Assembly: GCF_009909185.1 (NCBI RefSeq)
Contig: NZ_JAAAMV010000024.1
Coordinates: forward strand, 1-64,000
Source: Paenibacillus glycinis
Lineage (GTDB): Bacteria; Bacillota; Bacilli; Paenibacillales; Paenibacillaceae
Reading direction: 5' to 3'
DNA: 64,000 nt
The notes beneath the pieces are model-generated. The model made no database searches, was not told the origin of the DNA, and saw nothing but the letters and a program-made list of their open reading frames with translations. The position numbers and the translations under genes are program-made. Positions within the stretch are counted from its first letter, which is position 1. The number at the start of each line of letters is the position of its first letter. Below, one piece after another: positions 17,851 to 26,673 of the stretch.

Positions 17851-19662
17851 ATGAACAGTTTTCGCGTGCGGCTGACGCTGATTCTGATCGCCATGATCGG
17901 ACTCGCGGTACTGGCCGCAGGAATATTCATGGGCAAGACTTATCGGGATAACCATCTGGAAGCCCTGCAGGACAACATGATCCGGGAGATGAGACTCATC
18001 CTCGACGACATGGACCTGAAGCAGGGCAATCCGGACGATTTGTACGCATACTATACGAACGCGGCGAAGCATCTGAAGGTGATCACGGATTCGAGGGTGA
18101 CGTTCATCCGCGCCGACGGTCTCGTGCTCGGCGATTCCGATCACGATCCGAAGACGATGGACAACCACTCGACGCGGAAGGAAGTCGTCGAAGCCAAGAA
18201 GGACGGCGTGGGTCATACGACGCGCTACAGCGACACGATCAAGGAAAATCTGCTGTACGTGGCGATGCTCGATCATCCCGAAGATCCGAATTCGGATATT
18301 ATCCGCCTGTCGCTGAGCCTGAAGAAAGCGGACGAGAGCGTCCAGCGGATCTGGACGGCGCTTCTGGCCGGGCTGCTCATTCTGTTCGTTCTCGCGGCGT
18401 TGATCAGCTATCGGGTGGCTCGCGGCTTGACCCGTCCGCTCGAGCAGATTACGCGGGTATCGAAGCGGATCAAGAACCTTGATTACAAGGCCCGGGTCGA
18501 CGTGAAGAGCAACGACGAAATCGGCGAGCTCGGCATGGCGATCAACGCGATGGCGGACAGCTTGCAGGTGCAGATGACGCGCATCCATCAAAATGAACGG
18601 CAGCTCGGCACCGTGCTCGACAATATGATCAACGGCGTCGTCATGATCGACGCCAGCGGCACGATCGTGCTCCTCAACCGGATGGCGGAGGAAGTGCTCG
18701 GCTTCTCCGCGCTCGACCTGGTCGGTCATCACTACGCTTCCGCGAAGCAGCAATACGAGCTGTCGCAGATTATTCAGGAAGCGTTGGATTGCCGCGAGCA
18801 TCTGCGCGACGAGGTGACGTTTTATTTTCCGGAGGAGCGGCTGCTTGATCTGAACCTGGTGCCGATCTTCGAGGATAACGATGAATTCGGCGGCGTGCTG
18901 CTCGTGCTGCAGGACGTTACGGCGATCAGAAGGCTCGAGCGGATGCGGAGCGAATTCGTCGCGAACGTGTCGCATGAGCTGAAGACGCCGGTGACCGCCG
19001 TGAAAGGCTTCGCCGAAACGCTGCTCGGCGGCGCGGTCGACGATCCCGAGACGGCCCGGTCGTTCCTGCAGATCATCTACGACGAGAGCGACAGGCTGAA
19101 CCGCCTCATCGGCGATATCCTGGAATTGTCCAAGATCGAATCGCGCCGGGTGCCGCTGCAATTCTCGCCTGTCGAGCTGTCGTCCTTCGTCAACAAGACG
19201 ATCGAGCTGATGAGCGCGGAGGCGGTGCGCAAGCAGATCCGGGTGTCGGCGACGGTCGAAGAAGGGCTCTACGTAGAGGCGGACGAGGACAGATTGCGCC
19301 AAATCGTCATGAATTTGCTGGCGAACGGCATCGCCTATACGACGGATGGCGGCAGCGTCTCGATCGTCGTCGAGCCGGTGCACGACCCGAACCTGTCGCT
19401 GGACGAACACGGCCAGGAGAATTACGAGCATATCCGAATTCACATTACCGATACCGGCATGGGCATCCCGAAGAAGGACTTGCCGCGCATCTTCGAGCGG
19501 TTCTACCGCGTCGACAAAGCCAGGTCCCGCAGCTCCGGCGGAACGGGGCTCGGCCTGTCCATCGTCAAACATTTGGTTGAATTGCACAAAGGCACGATTA
19601 CCGTCGAAAGCAGAGTGGGCGTGGGTTCCACCTTCACGATCGAGCTTCCCGTACTCCAGTAG
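17851..19662 (+). CDS. phoR: PhoR-type sensor histidine kinase
   Basis: 603-residue membrane sensor kinase. TM1 (~residues 8-26) is followed by an extracytoplasmic sensor of ~140 residues, TM2 (~170-192), HAMP (ISYRVARGLTRPLEQI onward), PAS (LDNMINGVVMIDASGTIVLL), the HisKA box FVANVSHELKTPVTAVKGFAET with the phospho-accepting His, and HATPase motifs (MNLLANGIAYT, DTGMGIP, GGTGLGLSIV). The arrangement is that of Gram-positive PhoR/PnpS phosphate sensors, though ResE/WalK-like relatives cannot be excluded. The matching regulator lies 112 bases downstream, the reverse of the usual Bacillus phoP-phoR order. A candidate promoter sits between them. Confidence 0.8.
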   Translation: MNSFRVRLTLILIAMIGLAVLAAGIFMGKTYRDNHLEALQDNMIREMRLILDDMDLKQGNPDDLYAYYTNAAKHLKVITDSRVTFIRADGLVLGDSDHDPKTMDNHSTRKEVVEAKKDGVGHTTRYSDTIKENLLYVAMLDHPEDPNSDIIRLSLSLKKADESVQRIWTALLAGLLILFVLAALISYRVARGLTRPLEQITRVSKRIKNLDYKARVDVKSNDEIGELGMAINAMADSLQVQMTRIHQNERQLGTVLDNMINGVVMIDASGTIVLLNRMAEEVLGFSALDLVGHHYASAKQQYELSQIIQEALDCREHLRDEVTFYFPEERLLDLNLVPIFEDNDEFGGVLLVLQDVTAIRRLERMRSEFVANVSHELKTPVTAVKGFAETLLGGAVDDPETARSFLQIIYDESDRLNRLIGDILELSKIESRRVPLQFSPVELSSFVNKTIELMSAEAVRKQIRVSATVEEGLYVEADEDRLRQIVMNLLANGIAYTTDGGSVSIVVEPVHDPNLSLDEHGQENYEHIRIHITDTGMGIPKKDLPRIFERFYRVDKARSRSSGGTGLGLSIVKHLVELHKGTITVESRVGVGSTFTIELPVLQ

Positions 19663-19686
19663 CGGGGAGCCCGGCCGCCGAGGGAC

Positions 19687-19715
19687 TTACCCTTTGCCAG
19701 AAACAATGATATGAT
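19687..19715 (+). promoter_or_regulatory. Candidate sigma-A promoter for the response regulator
   Basis: TTACCC (19687-19692), 17-base spacer, TATGAT (19710-19715), ~60 bases before the regulator start. It could let the response regulator be made independently of the kinase. Confidence 0.45.
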
Positions 19716-19774
19716 AGTGTAAAAGAACGTGAAAACCGTGTTGGATTAAGCAACATGGCAGCCGGGGGGTCAAC

Positions 19775-20494
19775 ATGACACAAAAAGTGTTGGTCATTGA
19801 GGACGAGCCGACATTGGCAAGATTGCTTTCGTACAACCTGTCTCAGGAAGGCTACGACACAACCGTGATCGATCATGGTGCGGAAGGCTTGCAAGTCGCG
19901 TTGCAGCGCTCGTTCGATCTTATTATTTTGGATATCATGCTGCCCGGAATGAACGGGTTCGAAATTTTATCCCGCTTGCGTCAGAACGGAAATCGCACGC
20001 CCGTTATCGTGCTCACGGCGCGCAATGCCGAAGAGGAAGTCGTGCAGGGCTTGAAGCGCGGCGCGGACGATTACATGACGAAGCCGTTCGGCGTCGCGGA
20101 GCTGCTGGCCCGCGTGTCCGCGGTTCTTCGCAGGACCAACCAGGACGACAGCAAATTAACGGAGTCGACGGATAAAGTCATCACGGCCGGCGATCTCTCG
20201 ATTTATCCGGAGCGTTACGAGGTGATTCTGAACGGCGAGACGGTACCGCTTCGCCCGAAGGAATTCGAAGTGCTGCTCTACCTCGTCCAGCGCCCGGGAA
20301 TGGTCATCACCCGCGACGATCTGATGAACGTCGTATGGGGCTTCGATTACATCGGCGGCCAGCGCACGGTCGACGTGCATGTCAGCTCGCTGCGCAAGAA
20401 GCTGGAGCTCGGCCAGCAGTCGGTCGAGATCGAATCCATTCGCGGCGTCGGCTACAAGCTCGTCATGCCCAAGAAACTCGGATCATCGAATTGA
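19775..20494 (+). CDS. phoP: PhoP-type (OmpR family) response regulator
   Basis: 239-residue OmpR/PhoB-family regulator. The receiver domain has the acidic pair ED (9-10), phosphorylation site Asp53 in LIILDIMLPG, Thr in VLTAR and Lys in MTKPFG. The C-terminal winged helix ends RTVDVHVSSLRKKLE...IRGVGYKL. GGGGGG lies upstream of ATG 19775. It pairs with the kinase upstream and is probably the phosphate-starvation regulator, but kinase-first gene order means the PhoP name rests on domain similarity only. No phosphate transport genes are in view. Confidence 0.83.
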   Translation: MTQKVLVIEDEPTLARLLSYNLSQEGYDTTVIDHGAEGLQVALQRSFDLIILDIMLPGMNGFEILSRLRQNGNRTPVIVLTARNAEEEVVQGLKRGADDYMTKPFGVAELLARVSAVLRRTNQDDSKLTESTDKVITAGDLSIYPERYEVILNGETVPLRPKEFEVLLYLVQRPGMVITRDDLMNVVWGFDYIGGQRTVDVHVSSLRKKLELGQQSVEIESIRGVGYKLVMPKKLGSSN

Positions 20495-20508
20495 TGATGC
20501 GGGTTTTT
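20482..20508 (+). terminator. Weak terminator at the end of phoP
   Basis: ATCATC/GATGAT stem (20482-20487 with 20493-20498) overlapping the stop codon, followed after GCGGG by seven T residues. The stem is short and AT-rich. Confidence 0.35.
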
Positions 20509-20618
20509 TTATGCTTGATTTGCCGGTATATAATGGAAGAAACGATGAAGGACAGTGTTCATAGCGGCGGCAAAAAGTGGTACAGTCGAGATGTACATAC
20601 TCATGGAGGTGTTTGGAC

Positions 20619-21383
20619 ATGATTTCCTATGGATGGTGCAGAGGGATTGAAGACGCCGGACTGTTGGCGGGATTGAATTACGACTTTATCGAATGCGCGG
20701 TCGTATCGCTCCAATTGGAGAACGCCGCGGCACATCGGGAGGCGCTGCCGGCGTATTTGGAAAGTCCGCTTCCTGTAAGCGTGTTCAACGTGTTTTTTCC
20801 GGGCGAACTGAAGCTTGTCGGACCCGAAAGCGATCGTGACCGCACGAGAAGGTACGTGCATTCGGCGGCGGAAGCGTTGCACCGGATCGGAGCCAAGACG
20901 GTCGTGCTGGGGAGCGGGCGTTCCCGGAGCTTGCCGGAGGGCTGGGAGCGGGCAAGGGGCGAGGAACAGCTGCTTCGCGCGCTGGAGTGGATCGCGGAGG
21001 ACTTCAAGGGCGCTGGCTTGACGCTCGCCATCGAGCCGCTGAATGCGAAGGAAAGCAACATCATCACCAGCGTGGACGAGGCGGTCTCGTATGCCAAGCA
21101 GATCAATCATCCGGCGATCCGGGTGCTGGCGGATTTCTATCACATGGACGAGGAGAACGAAGCGCTGGATACGCTCGTGCGGAACAAGGAGTGGCTGGCG
21201 CATATCCATCTGGCGGATACGGGCCGCATGTCGCCGGGGACGGGGTCTTATCCGTACGAGGAGTTCGCGGCCCGGCTGAAGGCTGCGGGGTACGGAGGAA
21301 CGATCTCGGCGGAATGCACGGTTCGGGAACCGGAGCGCGAGCTGGAAGCGGGTCTTGCCTTCATGAAGCGGATGTTCGGATAA
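20619..21383 (+). CDS. Sugar phosphate isomerase/epimerase-like TIM barrel
   Basis: 254-residue protein of the xylose isomerase-like TIM barrel superfamily (AP endonuclease 2 fold). Conserved metal or substrate residues can be seen in LAIEPLNAKESNII (Glu), VLADFYHMDEENE (Asp and His), HIHLADTGRMSPGTGSY (His and Asp) and ISAECT (Glu). Family members isomerise or epimerise keto sugars and inositol derivatives. ATG 20619 has GGAGG nine bases upstream; the frame could open at 20577 but without such a site. It faces an AraC regulator and a Gfo/Idh dehydrogenase, suggesting a small sugar or polyol catabolic locus. The substrate is unknown. Confidence 0.82.
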   Translation: MISYGWCRGIEDAGLLAGLNYDFIECAVVSLQLENAAAHREALPAYLESPLPVSVFNVFFPGELKLVGPESDRDRTRRYVHSAAEALHRIGAKTVVLGSGRSRSLPEGWERARGEEQLLRALEWIAEDFKGAGLTLAIEPLNAKESNIITSVDEAVSYAKQINHPAIRVLADFYHMDEENEALDTLVRNKEWLAHIHLADTGRMSPGTGSYPYEEFAARLKAAGYGGTISAECTVREPERELEAGLAFMKRMFG

Positions 21384-21416
21384 GGCCTGCCGGGCGGATT
21401 GCCGGCAGAGGAGCGT

Positions 21417-22286
21417 TCAAGCCCGGTTCCACTCCAGCATTTTTTTCTGGAACTGCTTGGGGGAGCAATCGTTGTACTTCTTGAACATCTTGTAGAAATG
21501 CGCCATGTTCGGCATGCCGATGCGGTCGCCGACTTCCGAGATGCTGAGGTCCTTCGTGAGCAGGATGCGCTCCGCCCATTTGATCTTGCGGTAATTGACG
21601 TATTCGGTGAAGGAAAGGCCGATCGCCTTCTTGAAAAATTTCACGAAATAATAGTAGCTCATGTTCGCCATCTTGGACACGTCTTCCACTTGAATGCGAT
21701 CGGTCAGATGCTCTTCGACGTAATCGAGCACGCCTCGCAGGCGGGCGCGGTCGAAGTCTTCATGATCCGCGAGCACGCGCCGGGAATCGTTGCGGATGAG
21801 CAGCAGCAGCAGCTTCTTGATCAGCATGCTCACCGCGAGCTCGTAGCCGTTTTGCTTGGAGGTGACCTCCTTGAGAATTTCGGTGATGCACGCCGCGGCA
21901 TCGATCCGGGCCTCCTCGTTTTCCTGGAAGATATAATTGGCCCGGCTGAGCGGATTTTTCGTTTCGGAGAAGAAGCGCATGTAGGGCATGGAGCTTTGGT
22001 CGATAAACTGCTCCAGATCGAACTGCAGGACGATGTAATCGACCGGATTGCTGACGCTGCGGTCCCGGTGAAGCTGCCTCGAGCCGATGAGGGCGACGTC
22101 GCCGCTTCCGAGGCGAACGGCTTCTTCCTCCATATTTACGTCAAGTTCGCCGCTCAGGACAAGCAGGAGCTCGATCTCGCGATGATAGTGCCAATTGATG
22201 AACAAGTCGTTGTTGCGCTGGGATTGAAACACTTTGATTGACAATAGAGGGTTTTCATAAACGACCTTCTCATTGTAAAATTCCAC
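21417..22286 (-). CDS. AraC family transcriptional regulator
   Basis: 289-residue regulator with an N-terminal cupin (INWHYHREIELLLVLSGELDVNM and GDVALIGSRQLHRD) and a C-terminal AraC DNA-binding domain (IQVEDVSKMANMSYYYFVKFFKKAIGLSFTEYVN, then LSISEVGDRIGMPNMAHFYKMFKKYNDCSPKQF). Start is GTG 22286 with GAAGGGA upstream. It is divergent from the Gfo/Idh gene and convergent with the TIM-barrel gene, so it likely controls one or both. The effector is probably a sugar; this is inferred. Confidence 0.88.
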   Translation of the reverse strand: MEFYNEKVVYENPLLSIKVFQSQRNNDLFINWHYHREIELLLVLSGELDVNMEEEAVRLGSGDVALIGSRQLHRDRSVSNPVDYIVLQFDLEQFIDQSSMPYMRFFSETKNPLSRANYIFQENEEARIDAAACITEILKEVTSKQNGYELAVSMLIKKLLLLLIRNDSRRVLADHEDFDRARLRGVLDYVEEHLTDRIQVEDVSKMANMSYYYFVKFFKKAIGLSFTEYVNYRKIKWAERILLTKDLSISEVGDRIGMPNMAHFYKMFKKYNDCSPKQFQKKMLEWNRA

Positions 22287-22462
22287 GGTACCATCCCTTC
22301 GACAGCAAAATCACATAAAAGCAGGCCATTAAAGCGCCTATATTTTTGAATGGGCCATGCACTATACTGTATCTAGCATGCGTCTCTGTGCATCCTTTGC
22401 GATACAATGAGCACGCGTACTACAAATTATATCATTTCCCGACTTATGGAGGTAGAAATTTA

Positions 22463-23542
22463 ATGGCAAAGGCTCGCGTAGGTATTATCGGCTGCGGCGG
22501 TATCGCCAACGGCAAACATCTTCCTAGCTTGGCGCAAGTGAAAGAAGCCGAAATCGTGGCATTCTGCGATATCATCGTCGAGAAAGCGGAAGAAGCGAAA
22601 GCGAAATACGGCAATGAAGAATCGAAAGTATACGCTGACTATAAAGAACTGCTGAAAGACGCTTCCATCGACGTCATTCATGTATGTACGCCAAACGACT
22701 CCCATGCGACGATCTCCATCGACGCGCTGGAAGCCGGCAAACACGTGCTTTGCGAGAAGCCGATGGCTAAAACGGCCGCCGACGCCCGCAAAATGCTCGA
22801 AGCCGCGAAACGCACCGGCAAAAAACTCAGCATCGGTTACAACAACCGTTACCGCGCTGACAGCCGTTACCTGAAACAAGCCGTCGAAGCCGGCGAGCTG
22901 GGCGAAGTGTACTTCGCGAAAGCGCACGCGATCCGTCGCCGCGCCGTTCCGACATGGGGCGTATTCCTGGACGAAGAAAAACAAGGCGGCGGCCCGTTGA
23001 TCGATATCGGCACGCATGCGCTTGACCTCGTTCTGTGGACGATGGACAACTACAAGCCGAAAGTCGTGCTTGGCCGCACGTACCACAAGCTGTCGCAAAC
23101 GGAAAACGCCGCGAACGCATGGGGCCCTTGGGATCCGGCGAAATTCACGGTCGAAGATTCCGCGTTCGCGATGATCACGATGGAAAACGGCGCGACCGTT
23201 ATCCTCGAGTCCAGCTGGGCGCTGAACACGCTTGACATCGACGAGGCGAAAGTTTCCTTGAGCGGCACGAAAGCCGGCGCCGACATGAAAAACGGCCTTC
23301 GCATCAACGGCGAAGACAACAGCCGTCTGTACGTCAAGAACATCGAGCTGAACAGCGGCGGCGTCGCTTTCTACGAAGGCGCGAGCGAAACGGCAGAAGT
23401 GCTGGAAGCTGCATGGTGGATCGATGCCGTGCTGAACGACAAAGAAACGTTCGTCAAACCGGAGCAAGCGCTCGTCGTTTCCGAAATTCTTGAAGCGATC
23501 TACGAGTCTTCCCGTACGGGCAAAGCGGTTTACTTCGAATAG
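22463..23542 (+). CDS. Gfo/Idh/MocA family oxidoreductase
   Basis: 359-residue NAD(P)-dependent oxidoreductase. RVGIIGCGGIANGKHLP is the dinucleotide-binding loop, HVCTPNDSHATISIDALEAGKHVLCEKPMAKT includes the family's EKP motif with the catalytic-region Lys, and GGPLIDIGTHALDLVLWTM carries the DxxxH-type active-site pair. Such enzymes oxidise inositols, glucose-type sugars or aminosugar derivatives. ATG 22463 with GGAGG ten bases upstream fits the family start; an ORF extension to 22346 does not. A strong terminator follows. Unlike the neighbouring genes, codon choice favours A/T-ending lysine and glutamate codons, consistent with high expression. Confidence 0.9.
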   Translation: MAKARVGIIGCGGIANGKHLPSLAQVKEAEIVAFCDIIVEKAEEAKAKYGNEESKVYADYKELLKDASIDVIHVCTPNDSHATISIDALEAGKHVLCEKPMAKTAADARKMLEAAKRTGKKLSIGYNNRYRADSRYLKQAVEAGELGEVYFAKAHAIRRRAVPTWGVFLDEEKQGGGPLIDIGTHALDLVLWTMDNYKPKVVLGRTYHKLSQTENAANAWGPWDPAKFTVEDSAFAMITMENGATVILESSWALNTLDIDEAKVSLSGTKAGADMKNGLRINGEDNSRLYVKNIELNSGGVAFYEGASETAEVLEAAWWIDAVLNDKETFVKPEQALVVSEILEAIYESSRTGKAVYFE

Positions 23543-23554
23543 GATTCGTTATCG

Positions 23555-23587
23555 AAAGCCCAAGGCGTAATATGCCTTGGGCTTTTT
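23555..23587 (+). terminator. Terminator of the Gfo/Idh gene
   Basis: Perfect 12-base stem (23555-23566 with 23574-23585), seven-base loop and T tail, 12 bases after the stop codon. Confidence 0.9.
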
Positions 23588-23710
23588 CGGCATTCTTGCA
23601 AGCCGCGGGAATGACCGCAGCTTGTTCGATCTGAATGGCTGGATAACAGCCTTCAACTGTTAGGAAGGCTAGGCGGCGGGCAGCAGCGGATAGCGAGTGA
23701 AAGCACGAAA

Positions 23711-23750
23711 ATAGCCTGCGCTCTCGTACTGCAAAGAGGGCAGGCTATTC
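23711..23750 (-). terminator. Terminator of the 50-residue ORF
   Basis: AATAGCCTGC (23711-23720) pairs with GCAGGCTATT (23741-23750), with a further CTCT/AGAG pairing inside. Read on the minus strand it is followed by TTCGTGC, a modest T tract. Confidence 0.6.
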
Positions 23751-23806
23751 TTGTCGCGTTGAGGCAAAAGAATGCGAGCGCAACGCGCCAAGCAGCCGAG
23801 TCGCGT

Positions 23807-23959
23807 TTAGTCGCCGTCCTTCCGGGCATTCACGTAGCCCGCGACGCCGGAGGACGATTCGTCCGACAGCTCGGCGAGCGATTTGACCTCGCCATGCGGT
23901 TTCTGGTTCTGCTTGCGGCTCTTCCACGCATTCTCGCGGCGGTTCTGGGATGACGTCAT
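23807..23959 (-). CDS. Small hydrophilic hypothetical protein (50 aa)
   Basis: A 50-residue ORF too short for routine calling. It begins MTSSQNRRENAWKSRKQNQK and ends NARKDGD, with an acidic, serine-rich middle (SLAELSDESSSG). There is no membrane helix and no recognised domain. AAGGAG lies ~13 bases upstream, and a hairpin terminator follows in the same direction. It lies ~145 bases downstream of cydS on the same strand, so it could be a distal part of the cyd transcript or a separate gene. The composition resembles small unstructured proteins common in spore formers; function unknown. Confidence 0.5.
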   Translation of the reverse strand: MTSSQNRRENAWKSRKQNQKPHGEVKSLAELSDESSSGVAGYVNARKDGD

Positions 23960-24103
23960 TTTCGCGTATGCTCCTTCGCGTGCCGTAGTCCGCGCAGTCC
24001 GGAGCGCAGTCGCTGCGGAAGTCCGCGGTTGCTGCCGCTTACTGCCCGCAATGCCGCGCTGCGTGTTAGCGGCTTGCCTTAGTGTGCGCAGCGCCGTGCA
24101 TTC

Positions 24104-24220
24104 TCATAACGGACGATTACGTTTCGTTCTCGGCTTGCGCGAGCCCCACCAGAACAGAAATCCGACCGAAAGGATCAAGACAAGAAACGGCGCGACGAAA
24201 ATCAGGAATTCCTCGATCAT
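24104..24220 (-). CDS. cydS: Cytochrome bd oxidase small subunit CydS
   Basis: 38-residue single-span membrane protein starting MIEEFLIFVAPFLVLILSVG, ending in a basic tail (WWGSRKPRTKRNR). It lies 20 bases after cydB on the same strand with GGAGGAG seven bases before ATG 24220. Firmicute bd oxidases contain a third subunit of ~33-38 residues, CydS, with the same layout: short acidic N-terminus, one helix with a Pro near its start, and a basic end. It packs on CydA and is thought to stabilise the heme environment. Placement and topology make the assignment good despite the short length. Confidence 0.82.
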   Translation of the reverse strand: MIEEFLIFVAPFLVLILSVGFLFWWGSRKPRTKRNRPL

Positions 24221-24240
24221 GGCAATCTCCTCCGAAATCG

Positions 24241-25266
24241 TTATTTTCCGCGCTTGCCCTGCACGTATTTCGTATCGAACAGGAACAGCCGCATCAGCAG
24301 GTAAAGCGACGGGACGAGCAGCAGCAGACCGAGGATGAACACCGAGATGAGGGCGATCGCCATCGGTTCGCTGGTGAAATTATCGTGAATCGTCAGGTAC
24401 GGGTACAGCACGTACGGCATATGGCCGGCGCCGTAGCCGAAGAAGGCGAAGCCGAATTGCAGCACGACGAAAACGAAAGCGATGCCGAGCCGCTTGCGCG
24501 TCCAGACGTGATACACCGCGACCAAGAAGCAGGCAAAGGACAGTACGAATAGCCAGGCGTAATGCTCCATCCGCTCGAAATGGACCGGGTTATGATTGCG
24601 GATCGCGAAGAAAACGAGCAGGCTGCACAGAATCGTCGGACCGCTCCAGGCCAGCGCGTATTTACGCACGACCTCGAAAGCGCCGCGGTCTTGGGCACGG
24701 TCGGCGTAGTAGCTCAGGAACATCGCCGAGATGTAGAGCACGCTCACGAGCGCGAGCAGCACGACCGTCCAGGAGTAGGTCGAGGAAAAGAGCTTGGCGT
24801 ACAGGAACGTGACTTTGCCGGTGCTGCTTTCTTGGATATAGCCGCCTTCCGAGATCGTCATGACCGTGGAGAGCGAGGCGGGAATCAGCAGGCCGCTGGC
24901 GCCGTAGAGCAGCATGTAGAAACGGTTGTTCTTGTTGGTGCCGTACGAGTTGAACGCGTAATAGGAGCCGCGGATCGCGAGCAGGACGATGGCCACGCTG
25001 CCCGGCACCAGCAGGGCGGTGCCGTAATAATAAGCCGTGTCCGGGAAGAAGCCGACGATTCCGACGAAGAAGAAGACGAGGAAGACGTTGGTGACCTCCC
25101 ATACCGGCGACAGGTAACGCTCGATGATGTTGTTGATCAGATGGCGCTTGCCGGTGACCGAGCTGTAATAACTGAAGAAGCCGGCGCCGAAATCGATGGA
25201 AGCGACGATCAGATAGCCGAACAGGAATAGCCAAAGCACGGTAATGCCGAGCACTTCGTAGCTCAT
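24241..25266 (-). CDS. cydB: Cytochrome bd ubiquinol/menaquinol oxidase subunit II
   Basis: 341-residue membrane protein with eight to nine helices. The N-terminal segment LWLFLFGYLIVASIDFGAGFFSYY contains the conserved D-F-G-G signature of CydB; SPVWEVTNVFLVFFFVGIVGFFP follows. It pairs with CydA to form the quinol:O2 oxidoreductase of the cytoplasmic membrane, working at low oxygen. Its ATG overlaps the cydA stop (ATGA), typical of coupled subunits. cydS lies directly downstream. No cydCD transporter genes are adjacent, unlike B. subtilis cydABCD. Confidence 0.95.
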   Translation of the reverse strand: MSYEVLGITVLWLFLFGYLIVASIDFGAGFFSYYSSVTGKRHLINNIIERYLSPVWEVTNVFLVFFFVGIVGFFPDTAYYYGTALLVPGSVAIVLLAIRGSYYAFNSYGTNKNNRFYMLLYGASGLLIPASLSTVMTISEGGYIQESSTGKVTFLYAKLFSSTYSWTVVLLALVSVLYISAMFLSYYADRAQDRGAFEVVRKYALAWSGPTILCSLLVFFAIRNHNPVHFERMEHYAWLFVLSFACFLVAVYHVWTRKRLGIAFVFVVLQFGFAFFGYGAGHMPYVLYPYLTIHDNFTSEPMAIALISVFILGLLLLVPSLYLLMRLFLFDTKYVQGKRGK

Positions 25267-26618
25267 AGCTCGTCGCCTCCTTTAAATCCCTTTGCCGCGA
25301 TCTCGTCTTCGGCCCGGTTGCTGCGGAACATGCGGATCAGCACGGTGACCGCCGAGACGCCGAGCACGAGGTAAAGCAGGGCGAAGACGACCAGCATCGT
25401 ATCGACGTGCTCCGAGGCCGTCGCGCCCTCCGAGGTGCGCATGATGCCGCGCAGCAGCCAAGGCTGGCGGCCGATCTCCGAGAAGATCCAGCCGTGCTCG
25501 ATCGTCGCCATGGCGAGCGGCGCGGCGAGGATGATGCCGCGGAGCATCCATTTATTGCTGTATGCGGCGTCGCGCTTGCGATACAGGAGCACCATGAATG
25601 CTCCGGCGACGAGCACCATGAGCGCCACGAAGCCCATTTTCAGATCGAAGAGATAATGAATGAAGAGCGGCGGGTGTTCATCCTCCGGAATGTCGTTCAA
25701 GCCCTTTACTTCCGCATTGGGCAGGCCATGGGCGAGAATACTAAGCGCGAACGGGATCTTGAGCCCGTATTTGATCTCGTTGTCGTCCGTCAGCACGCCG
25801 CCGAGCACGAGCGGAGCCTGCGCCGACGTATCGAAATGCCATTCCATCGCAGCCAGCTTCTCCGGTTGGTATTTGGCCAAATATTTGCCCGACAGGTCGC
25901 CGATGATGGCGCTGGCGAGGATGAAGACGAACGCGGACATCATGGTCAGCTTGAGCGCCTTCTTGTAGTAGACATGGTTGCGGCCCTTCAGCAATGACCA
26001 GGCGGCGATCGCCGCGAGCACGAAGGCGCAGGTCACGTAAGCGGTGACGAGCACGTGCGAGACCTTCGTCGGCATGGCCGGGCTCAGCATGGCGCCGAAA
26101 GGAGAGATATCGACGATCTTCCCGTCCTTCACCGACACCCCGGCCGGCGCGTTCATGAAGGCGTTGACGATGGTGATGAAGCAGGCCGAGGCGGACGAGC
26201 CGATGACGACCGGGATGAGGAGCAGGAGATGCGTCGTTTTTTTCTTGAACCGTTCCCAGGTGTATAGATAGATGCCGAGGAAGATCGCCTCGAAGAAAAA
26301 GGCGAACGTCTCCATGAACAGCGGCAGGGCGATCGACTGTCCCGCGACGCGCATGAAGGTCGGCCAGAGCAGGCTGAGCTGCAGGCCGATGGCCGTGCCC
26401 GTCACGACGCCGACGGCAACCGTGATGACGAAGCCGCGCGCCCAGCGGCGCGCCATGAGCAGGTAATGATCGTCGTTGCGCTTGATGCCGATCCACTCGG
26501 CGAGCGCGATCATCAGAGGCACGCCGACGCCGATGGTGGCGAATATGATATGGAAAGCAAGCGTAAGTCCGGTGAGCATCCGGCTGTACATGACCGGATC
26601 GTAACCGCTTAGCAGCAT
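25263..26618 (-). CDS. cydA: Cytochrome bd ubiquinol/menaquinol oxidase subunit I
   Basis: 451-residue heme-binding catalytic subunit. Conserved features: RMLTGLTLAFHIIFATIGVGVPLMIALAEWIG with the first heme-ligand His (~residue 23), the helix with LFMETFAFFFEAIFLGIYLYTWERF, a second His within MPTKVSHVLVTAYV, and GWIFSEIGRQPWLLRG near the quinol site. The length fits short-Q-loop oxidases of Gram-positive bacteria. I start at 26618 because GGGAGGG lies a few bases upstream; the frame extends to 26633. It forms an operon with an upstream 42-residue ORF and downstream cydB and cydS, under two Rex/Fnr-type sites. Confidence 0.95.
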   Translation of the reverse strand: MLLSGYDPVMYSRMLTGLTLAFHIIFATIGVGVPLMIALAEWIGIKRNDDHYLLMARRWARGFVITVAVGVVTGTAIGLQLSLLWPTFMRVAGQSIALPLFMETFAFFFEAIFLGIYLYTWERFKKKTTHLLLLIPVVIGSSASACFITIVNAFMNAPAGVSVKDGKIVDISPFGAMLSPAMPTKVSHVLVTAYVTCAFVLAAIAAWSLLKGRNHVYYKKALKLTMMSAFVFILASAIIGDLSGKYLAKYQPEKLAAMEWHFDTSAQAPLVLGGVLTDDNEIKYGLKIPFALSILAHGLPNAEVKGLNDIPEDEHPPLFIHYLFDLKMGFVALMVLVAGAFMVLLYRKRDAAYSNKWMLRGIILAAPLAMATIEHGWIFSEIGRQPWLLRGIMRTSEGATASEHVDTMLVVFALLYLVLGVSAVTVLIRMFRSNRAEDEIAAKGFKGGDEL

Positions 26619-26673
26619 CGTGATCCCTCCCAAGGATTGAGTATAATATGGATGTTTGCATGCGCCTTACTTA

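Noticed and set aside
17680..19587. 635-codon minus-strand frame
   Set aside because: Shadow of the phoR kinase; no domain is visible in translation.
23883..24338. 151-codon plus-strand frame
   Set aside because: Antisense to cydS and the end of cydB; no domain.
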